This document shows positions 33,263 to 38,095 of a DNA stretch of 38,095 nt, in pieces. The notes below the pieces were generated by a model, which ran no database searches, was not told where the DNA came from, and saw only the letters and a program-made list of their open reading frames with translations. Made by a program: the position numbers and the translations under genes. How positions within the stretch are numbered: position 1 is the first letter of the stretch; every line of letters begins with the position of its first letter. The DNA is from Thiobacillus sp. (GTDB taxonomy: Bacteria; Pseudomonadota; Gammaproteobacteria; Burkholderiales; Thiobacillaceae): contig JADFDC010000021.1 in NCBI GenBank assembly GCA_018263115.1, forward strand, positions 1-38,095. Reading direction: 5' to 3'.

Positions 33263-33808
33263 TTGTCCGATACCCTGCCACTGTTCGGTTTTTTCGCACG
33301 CAAGCGCGTGGAAGGCATGCGGCCCAGGCTGTTGCGGCTGGCTTACGCCTGGTGCCACGACATCGACCTGTCCAACGACCTTGTCCAGGAAGCTCTGACC
33401 AAGGGTCTGACACGCAGCAGTCAGCTGCGGGATGCGGGCGCCATGGAATCCTGGCTGTTTTCCATCCTCAACAACTGCTGGCGCGATCACCTGCGCACCA
33501 GGCGCGAATTCACTGATATTTCAGAGCTGGATGAAGTGATTTTTGATCCGGCCCCTGGACCGGAAAAGCAGTACGCCAGCCGACAGACCGCTGCCCGAGT
33601 CAGAACCGCCATCGCCACTTTGCCAATGGCCCAACGACAAGTCATCACTCTGGTGGACATCGAAGAATTGAGCTATGCAGAGGTGGCGCGGATTCTTGAG
33701 GTGCCGGTCGGCACCATCATGAGCCGGTTATCCCGCGCCCGCCAGGCGCTAAAAACCAGTTTGCAGACCGAGGAGCTAGACCGCGCGCCCCTCAGGAGAG
33801 TGAAATGA
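33263..33808 (+). CDS. ECF-family RNA polymerase sigma factor
   Basis: 181 aa with only regions sigma2 and sigma4. Region 2 is RPRLLRLAYAWCHDIDLSND, LVQEALTKG and WLFSILNNCWRDHLR; region 4 is LPMAQRQVITLVDIEELSYA, EVARILEVPVGTIMSRLSRA. It starts at TTG with AAGGA upstream. Its last codons overlap the anti-sigma ATG by 4 nt, so the pair is translationally coupled. It probably drives the two facing promoters next to it. Confidence 0.93.
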   Translation: MSDTLPLFGFFARKRVEGMRPRLLRLAYAWCHDIDLSNDLVQEALTKGLTRSSQLRDAGAMESWLFSILNNCWRDHLRTRREFTDISELDEVIFDPAPGPEKQYASRQTAARVRTAIATLPMAQRQVITLVDIEELSYAEVARILEVPVGTIMSRLSRARQALKTSLQTEELDRAPLRRVK

Positions 33809-34527
33809 ACAAACCCGTATCACCCGAGTACCTCAATGCCTTTGCCGATGGCGAACTTGCTGCCGACGAGCGCGAACGCGCCATGGCGCAGCTTGAAACC
33901 GACCCTGATTTCAAGGCCCGCGCCTGTGAAGCCAGAATGCTCAAGGAACAGGTCAAGGCAGCCTATGCCGACATTCCCGGCATGATTCAATCCAGTTCTC
34001 GTACCCGCCTCAACCCTGTCTGGCCCAAGGCGGTTGCAGCAGGCCTGTTGTTGATAACAGGCCTGGGTAGCGGATGGCTGATGCGCGGTGCAATTAATGT
34101 CGCTCCGGAAGTCGATCGCTTGGCGGGACTACCCGGCGGCTATCAACCCATTTCCCTGTCGGCGCAGGTTGATCCCAACAAGGTCCTGCTGCATCTTGAT
34201 TCCAGCGATCCACACAGGCTATCCACCACACTGGATCTGGCGGAAAAAATGCTGAATGAACGCAAGGGCCAGCGGCAGCTTGCCATTGTCGTCAACACCT
34301 ATGGCCTCAATCTTCTGCGCCAGGACACCTCGACCGAACAGGCACGCATCCACCGTCTGGCGGAAGAACATCCCAGTCTGTCCTTCATTGCCTGCGGCCA
34401 GACCATAGCCCGGCTCAAACGCGAAGGGGTGGATGTGGTTCTGTTGCCTGAAACCAGCGTCGCCTCCTCTGCCATCAATGAAATCCTGAACCGCATGCAA
34501 AAGGGCTGGGTATACGTCAGGGTTTGA
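33805..34527 (+). CDS. Transmembrane anti-sigma factor with a periplasmic DsrE-like domain
   Basis: 240 aa. Residues 1-60 form the cytosolic anti-sigma domain (SPEYLNAFADGELAADERER), with only one Cys (Cys41) and no zinc HxxxCxxC motif. A membrane helix lies at about 74-92. Residues about 125-240 are a DsrE-like domain: KVLLHLDSSDPHRLSTTLDL, LAIVVNTYGLNLL, LSFIACGQTI (Cys197) and GWVYVRV. The last part matches the free periplasmic DsrE-like protein (HINDAS, VCRNTL, GFVYLKP). Overlaps the sigma gene by 4 nt. The sensor could respond to sulfur or thiol oxidation. Confidence 0.85.
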   Translation: MNKPVSPEYLNAFADGELAADERERAMAQLETDPDFKARACEARMLKEQVKAAYADIPGMIQSSSRTRLNPVWPKAVAAGLLLITGLGSGWLMRGAINVAPEVDRLAGLPGGYQPISLSAQVDPNKVLLHLDSSDPHRLSTTLDLAEKMLNERKGQRQLAIVVNTYGLNLLRQDTSTEQARIHRLAEEHPSLSFIACGQTIARLKREGVDVVLLPETSVASSAINEILNRMQKGWVYVRV

Positions 34528-34549
34528 AAGGCTTCAAATCGGCAAACCG

Positions 34550-34580
34550 AAAAGGGAGAAGATTGCTTCTCCCCTTTTAA
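34550..34580. terminator. Bidirectional terminator between the anti-sigma and Cys-rich lipoprotein genes
   Basis: 12-bp stem AAAAGGGAGAAG/CTTCTCCCCTTTT (34550-34561/34566-34578, one extra C). A- and T-rich ends allow both directions. Convergent genes on each side. Confidence 0.8.
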
Positions 34581-34583
34581 TGA

Positions 34584-35153
34584 TTATTTGTCCTTCGCGG
34601 CTCCGGCATACCCGCAGTTCTTGATGCAGACAGTCTCAGGAATTCGCTTGCCGCCGCAACTGACATGGCAGGTATCGAAGGCGGACAGGCAGCCGCAGTC
34701 AGCCTGGCATTTCTCTTTTTCAAGCGCAGCTTTCACACTTTCACGCGTGGGCATCAAGGGCGCCAGGTAAGGCGGCGGGAAATAAGGGCCCGGCCATGGG
34801 TATGAATAATAACCACGATGGTATGGCCAGTAATCGTGCGGCCAGTAGAGCCATTGCTGGATTTCATATTGCCTGAGCGCCAGCGCGTAATGCCGCAGAT
34901 CGTTTTCATAATTCTTGAGTGCTTGCAGGTAACGCTCCTCAACCAGCGGCTCGATGTCTTTCTGGCATGCCTGAAAACGCGCCTTGCAATCTGCCTGGCA
35001 GGCTTCCTTTTTCTGTTCGCAACCTTTAAGGCACGCCAGACCTTCTGCATCGGGCGGCGGCTCGTAGCGGTATACCGTCTGATACTGGGGTGTCGCGCAA
35101 CCTGACAACCCGCCAGCCAGAATCAGCGCAGCAAAGAAAAGATATTTCCACAT
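34584..35153 (-). CDS. Cys-rich lipoprotein with five CX3C motifs
   Basis: 189 aa from the ATG at 35153 (an ATG at 35162 adds three residues). Lipobox LSGC puts the acyl Cys at residue 19. CX3C pairs are CLKGC (41/45), CQADC (52/56), CQADC (149/153), CHVSC (162/166) and CIKNC (176/180), with single Cys at 63 and 155. The middle is a helical segment followed by a Tyr/Pro/Trp-rich stretch (WPHDYWPYHRGYYSYPWPGP). Probably a disulfide-rich envelope lipoprotein of unknown role. A possible sigma-E-like promoter lies upstream (GGAACC 35220-35215, TCTAT 35197-35193). Confidence 0.75.
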   Translation of the reverse strand: MWKYLFFAALILAGGLSGCATPQYQTVYRYEPPPDAEGLACLKGCEQKKEACQADCKARFQACQKDIEPLVEERYLQALKNYENDLRHYALALRQYEIQQWLYWPHDYWPYHRGYYSYPWPGPYFPPPYLAPLMPTRESVKAALEKEKCQADCGCLSAFDTCHVSCGGKRIPETVCIKNCGYAGAAKDK

Positions 35154-35374
35154 ACCTGTCATCTCATTTATGCGTTTGCCCTTCCCTTCATAATAGATCG
35201 AAGCTCTGTAACGGGGTTCCGGCGTACTCTGCCTTAAAGGTAAAGAAATCAAAACAAAATTGTGATCCCCGGCAAATAAAGCCGAAAAAGGCCACTCAGG
35301 CTTGATCATCGTCAATGAAATTTATCCATTTCTTGATTATGGTTTTGCACGCCATCACTCGACAAGGACAAGCC

Positions 35375-36643
35375 ATGAACATCGTGCGCCTGGTTGCTCT
35401 TGCTGTATCCCTCATTTTCTCCAGTGTCTGGGCCGACGAATGCGTCGAATGCCATCATAAAACCTCGCCGGGGGTCGTCGCCGACTGGCAGGCCAGCAAG
35501 CACGCCTCGGTAAAGGGCGGGCCCAAGTGTGCCAGCTGCCATGGCATGCAGCACAAAAACGCGGGTGATGCCAAACTGGCGAAAATGCCCACGGCGGAAA
35601 CCTGCGGCAATTGCCACATCGACCAGAAAGATCAGTTCAGCAAGGGCAAGCACGCCCACGCATGGACCGCGATGAAGGCCATGCCCACCACGCACATGCT
35701 GCCGGCACAGATGTCCTCTGGCATGAAAGGCTGCGGCGGCTGCCACAAGATGGGCCTGAAATCGGCTGAGGAAGTCGAGAAACTGAAGAAGGAAGGCGGC
35801 AAGTATGGCAATGCCTCCTGCGATGCCTGCCATACCCGGCACACCTTCAGCAAGAAGGAAGCCCAGCAGCCCCAGGCCTGCCAGACCTGCCACATGGGCT
35901 TCGACCATCCTCAATGGGAAATGTACTCCGCCTCCAAGCATGGCGTGCGCTACCTTCTGAAACAGAACGGTACCCTGTCAGACAAGGTTGCGGCGCCCAC
36001 CTGCCAGACCTGCCACATGCAGGATGGCAACCATGAAGTCCGCACCGCCTGGGGCTTCCTGGCCGTGCGCCTGCCCTTGTCGGATGACCCGCAATGGAAA
36101 GCCGACCAGATCACCATCCTGCAAGCCCTGGGCGTGCTCGACCTGAAGGGCAACACCACCGGCCGGCTCGATGCCGTCAAGGCAGCGGATGTCGCCCGGC
36201 TGGATGCCGCGTCCTTCAAGAAAGAGCGCGACAAGATGATCAAGACCTGCACCCAGTGCCATGCCGAAAGTTTTGCCAAGGGCGAACTTGAGAAAGGCGA
36301 CGAGATCATCCGCCAGGCCGACCATCTGCTGGCTGAAGCCATCCGCGTCATCGCCGATCTCTACAAGGACGGCATCATCGACAAGCCGGCCAGCTATGCC
36401 CAGCCCTTCCCCGATCTGCTGACCTTCCACGATGCGCCCCTGCCCATCGAACACAGGCTGTTCGTCATGCATCTGGAACACCGCATGCGCACCTTCCAGG
36501 GCACCTTCCACGCCAACCCCGACTATGCGCTGTGGTATGGCTGGAGCGAGTTGGTCAGGGATCTGGCCGAGATCAAGGAAATGGCCGCCGACCTGCGCGA
36601 GAAACACGCCGCCGCCAAACCAAAAAGGACATCGCGAAAATAG
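35375..36643 (+). CDS. Octaheme cytochrome c, hydroxylamine oxidoreductase (HAO) family
   Basis: 422 aa. AAGGA before the ATG at 35375; signal peptide to about residue 20. Eight CxxCH heme motifs: CVECH 23, CASCH 52, CGNCH 77, CGGCH 120, CDACH 149, CQTCH 169, CQTCH 210 and CTQCH 292. The spacing and C-terminal helical region (HLEHRMRTFQGTFHANPDY, then ALWYGWSELVRDLAEI) fit HAO-like octahemes. HAO oxidises hydroxylamine, and relatives without the crosslinking Tyr reduce nitrite. Whether Tyr384 or Tyr388 takes that role is not decidable here. Single gene with a strong terminator. Confidence 0.88.
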   Translation: MNIVRLVALAVSLIFSSVWADECVECHHKTSPGVVADWQASKHASVKGGPKCASCHGMQHKNAGDAKLAKMPTAETCGNCHIDQKDQFSKGKHAHAWTAMKAMPTTHMLPAQMSSGMKGCGGCHKMGLKSAEEVEKLKKEGGKYGNASCDACHTRHTFSKKEAQQPQACQTCHMGFDHPQWEMYSASKHGVRYLLKQNGTLSDKVAAPTCQTCHMQDGNHEVRTAWGFLAVRLPLSDDPQWKADQITILQALGVLDLKGNTTGRLDAVKAADVARLDAASFKKERDKMIKTCTQCHAESFAKGELEKGDEIIRQADHLLAEAIRVIADLYKDGIIDKPASYAQPFPDLLTFHDAPLPIEHRLFVMHLEHRMRTFQGTFHANPDYALWYGWSELVRDLAEIKEMAADLREKHAAAKPKRTSRK

Positions 36644-36662
36644 TTCTCTTACGCTTCCTCCG

Positions 36663-36702
36663 AATCCCGCCCGGCTGTGAATTTTTGGGCGGGATTTTTT
36701 AT
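36663..36702 (+). terminator. Intrinsic terminator of the octaheme cytochrome gene
   Basis: 10-bp stem AATCCCGCCC/GGGCGGGATT (36663-36672/36687-36696) followed by Ts, 20 nt after the stop. Confidence 0.9.
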
Positions 36703-36722
36703 TTGCTTAAAGCTTAAGCAGC

Positions 36723-36744
36723 CAACATGACTAATATCATGTTG
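36723..36744. promoter_or_regulatory. Inverted repeat, possible operator upstream of soxB
   Basis: 8-bp arms CAACATGA and TCATGTTG with a 6-nt AT-rich spacer. Same geometry as the repeat at 36827-36846. Confidence 0.4.
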
Positions 36745-36826
36745 CAAAACACTGCAACTCAGAACTAATGCCTGCTGCATTTTTCTTCTTGGCATCACAA
36801 CCTGCCACAAACAGCCCTCCTTAGCC

Positions 36827-36846
36827 GGATATCACTATAGATATCC
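36827..36846. promoter_or_regulatory. Inverted repeat, possible operator upstream of soxB
   Basis: 7-bp arms GGATATC and GATATCC with a 6-nt AT-rich spacer (ACTATA), about 220 nt before the soxB ATG. Confidence 0.4.
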
Positions 36847-37066
36847 ATCGTTACCCATCTCAAGTTAACGCTGTTCGAGTTTAAACAGTATCCATAATGT
36901 GATCCTTGGTTGTTGCATGCATGTAAAAACAACAATTCGTCTCAAGAGTTGGAATGCAGCTATTACCACACCCAATAGACCATGGCACTTGGTCCATCGC
37001 TACCATTTACCGTTGTAAGCGACAACACAACAATGTGTAACCTTCAGCCAGGCCAGGGAGAAAAAC

Positions 37067-38095
37067 ATGTCCATGTCACGTCGTGAATTCCTTCAGGTCC
37101 TTGCCGCTGCCAGCGCAGCGGGTTTTGCTCTAAATAGCCGCAAAGCACTGGCCGGCAACGTCCCTGCCAATTACTACGACCTCCCTTGCTTCGGCAATGT
37201 GTCACTCATGCACATGACGGACTGTCATGCCCAATTACTGCCCATATATTTCCGCGAGCCCAATGTGAATCTGGGCGTGGGTAGGGCAGTGGGCAAGGTT
37301 CCTCATCTGGTCGGCGAGCATCTCCTTAAAGCCTACAAAATACAGTCAGGGTCCATCGATGCCCATGCTTTTACCTACATGGACTTCTCGGCTGCTGCGC
37401 AGACATACGGCAAGGTGGGGGGCTTTGCCCACTTGAAGACTCTGGTGGACAAGGTCCGAGCTTCCCGGCCTGGTTCCCTGCTGCTGGATGGCGGTGACAC
37501 CTGGCAGGGTTCCGCCACCGCCCTGTGGACTAACGCCCAGGACATGGTGGATGCCTGTATCGCCCTCGGGGTGGACGTCATGACTCCACACTGGGAGATG
37601 ACCTATGGTGCCGAGCGGGTAATGGAGATCGTCAATGGCGACTTCAAGAAGGCCGGTGTGGAGTTTGTAGCCCAGAACGTCGTCACGAATGAATTCGGTG
37701 ACCAGGTATTCAAGCCCTATGTCATGAAGGAAATCAATGGTGTGCAGGTGGCCATCGTCGGCCAGGCCTTCCCCTACACCCCCATCGCCAATCCGCGTTG
37801 GATGGTTCCCGACTGGAGCTTCGGGATCCGCGACGACAGCATGCAGAAGTGGGTGGATGAAGCCCGCGCGAAAGGCGCCAAGGTAGTAGTCGTGCTGTCC
37901 CACAATGGCATGGATGTGGACTTGAAGATGGCCAGCCGCGTGACCGGCATTGATGTTATTTTCGGTGGCCATACCCACGATGGCGTACCCCAGCCGATCC
38001 AGGTCAGGAATGCCAACGGCATTACTCTGGTTACCAACGCCGGGTCCAATGGCAAATTCCTGGGCGTCATGGACTTCGACGTCCGGGATGGCAAG
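37067..38095 (+). CDS. soxB: Thiosulfohydrolase SoxB (N-terminal 343 residues)
   Basis: Periplasmic Mn2+-dependent enzyme of the Sox thiosulfate-oxidation pathway that hydrolyses the terminal sulfone from SoxYZ-bound cysteine-S-sulfonate. The gene is cut by the right edge; full SoxB is about 560-590 aa. The Tat signal peptide is SRREFLQVLAAASAAGFALN. Metallophosphatase motifs are present: HMTDCHAQ (Asp52, His54), LLLDGGDTWQGS (Asp144), DVMTPHWEMTYG (His175), VLSHNGMDVDLKM and FGGHTHDG. GGGAG precedes the ATG. Other sox genes must lie to the right. Confidence 0.95.
   Translation, partial: MSMSRREFLQVLAAASAAGFALNSRKALAGNVPANYYDLPCFGNVSLMHMTDCHAQLLPIYFREPNVNLGVGRAVGKVPHLVGEHLLKAYKIQSGSIDAHAFTYMDFSAAAQTYGKVGGFAHLKTLVDKVRASRPGSLLLDGGDTWQGSATALWTNAQDMVDACIALGVDVMTPHWEMTYGAERVMEIVNGDFKKAGVEFVAQNVVTNEFGDQVFKPYVMKEINGVQVAIVGQAFPYTPIANPRWMVPDWSFGIRDDSMQKWVDEARAKGAKVVVVLSHNGMDVDLKMASRVTGIDVIFGGHTHDGVPQPIQVRNANGITLVTNAGSNGKFLGVMDFDVRDGK

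Larger units (their letters stand above)
36644..37066. other. 423-bp region upstream of soxB with inverted repeats
   Basis: No gene. After the terminator come a GCTTAA-AGC-TTAAGC palindrome (36705-36719) and two larger inverted repeats, CAACATGA/TCATGTTG (36723-36730/36737-36744) and GGATATC/GATATCC (36827-36833/36840-36846), both with 6-nt spacers. A short GTTGT/ACAAC repeat lies at 37012-37026, close to the soxB start. The soxB promoter is probably here and likely regulated. Confidence 0.6.

Noticed and set aside
1-38095. tRNA, rRNA, IS elements, CRISPR arrays and prophage
   Set aside because: None seen: no cloverleaf, no transposase or integrase, no regularly spaced repeats.

Overview
The window looks like a chromosomal segment of a motile, sulfur-oxidising, cytochrome-rich betaproteobacterium, most likely in the Nitrosomonadales (Sulfuricella/Gallionella/Thiobacillus neighbourhood). 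The evidence is flhDC next to motAB, a Tat-exported SoxB at the right edge, an octaheme hydroxylamine-oxidoreductase-like cytochrome, several small c-type cytochromes, and typical proteobacterial housekeeping proteins (RlmM, YaeQ, RmuC, OmpP1/FadL). The taxonomic placement is inference. I see no rRNA, tRNA, insertion sequence, prophage or CRISPR array.

Left part (1-3246, minus strand): the flagellar master-regulator and stator locus flhD-flhC-(membrane methyltransferase)-motA-motB, with motB cut by the window edge. A 300-bp region upstream of flhD holds several hairpins. From 3.5 to 13 kb there is mixed housekeeping: a small conserved protein, a secreted GlcG/HbpS-like protein, rlmM, an Ala-rich lipoprotein, an rmuC-thioredoxin-aminotransferase operon divergent from a secreted nuclease, an EamA transporter, a CoA-binding protein, a small membrane protein whose first 36 bp are tandemly duplicated, a small winged-helix protein and a nitroreductase.

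Middle part (13-29.8 kb): a FadL-type outer-membrane transporter, a DUF2189 membrane protein, yaeQ, a cluster of small redox proteins (DUF302, two c-type cytochromes), a hypothetical cytosolic protein, an MFS exporter, a secreted phospholipase-D-family protein, a YbaK deacylase, an orphan secretin-like protein, an unknown exported protein followed by a flavin reductase, a UPF0016 cation transporter and a SYLF protein, then an orphan trpB2 convergent with an rRNA/protein-type methyltransferase.

Right part (29.9-38.1 kb): the most interesting block. An ECF sigma factor is followed, with a 4-nt overlap, by an unusual membrane anti-sigma factor. It has no zinc-binding HxxxCxxC motif, and its periplasmic half is a DsrE-like domain. 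The divergently transcribed unit encodes a free periplasmic DsrE-like protein that resembles this same domain, including one aligned cysteine, followed by an OprO/P-like porin. Both sides of the intergenic region carry nearly identical ECF-type promoters (GGAATAAATT plus TTCGTCT). I propose a self-regulated envelope stress or sulfur-redox sensing circuit in which sensor and effector share a fold. It is followed by a Cys-rich (CX3C) lipoprotein, the octaheme cytochrome and soxB, whose 423-bp upstream region carries two inverted repeats of the same geometry.
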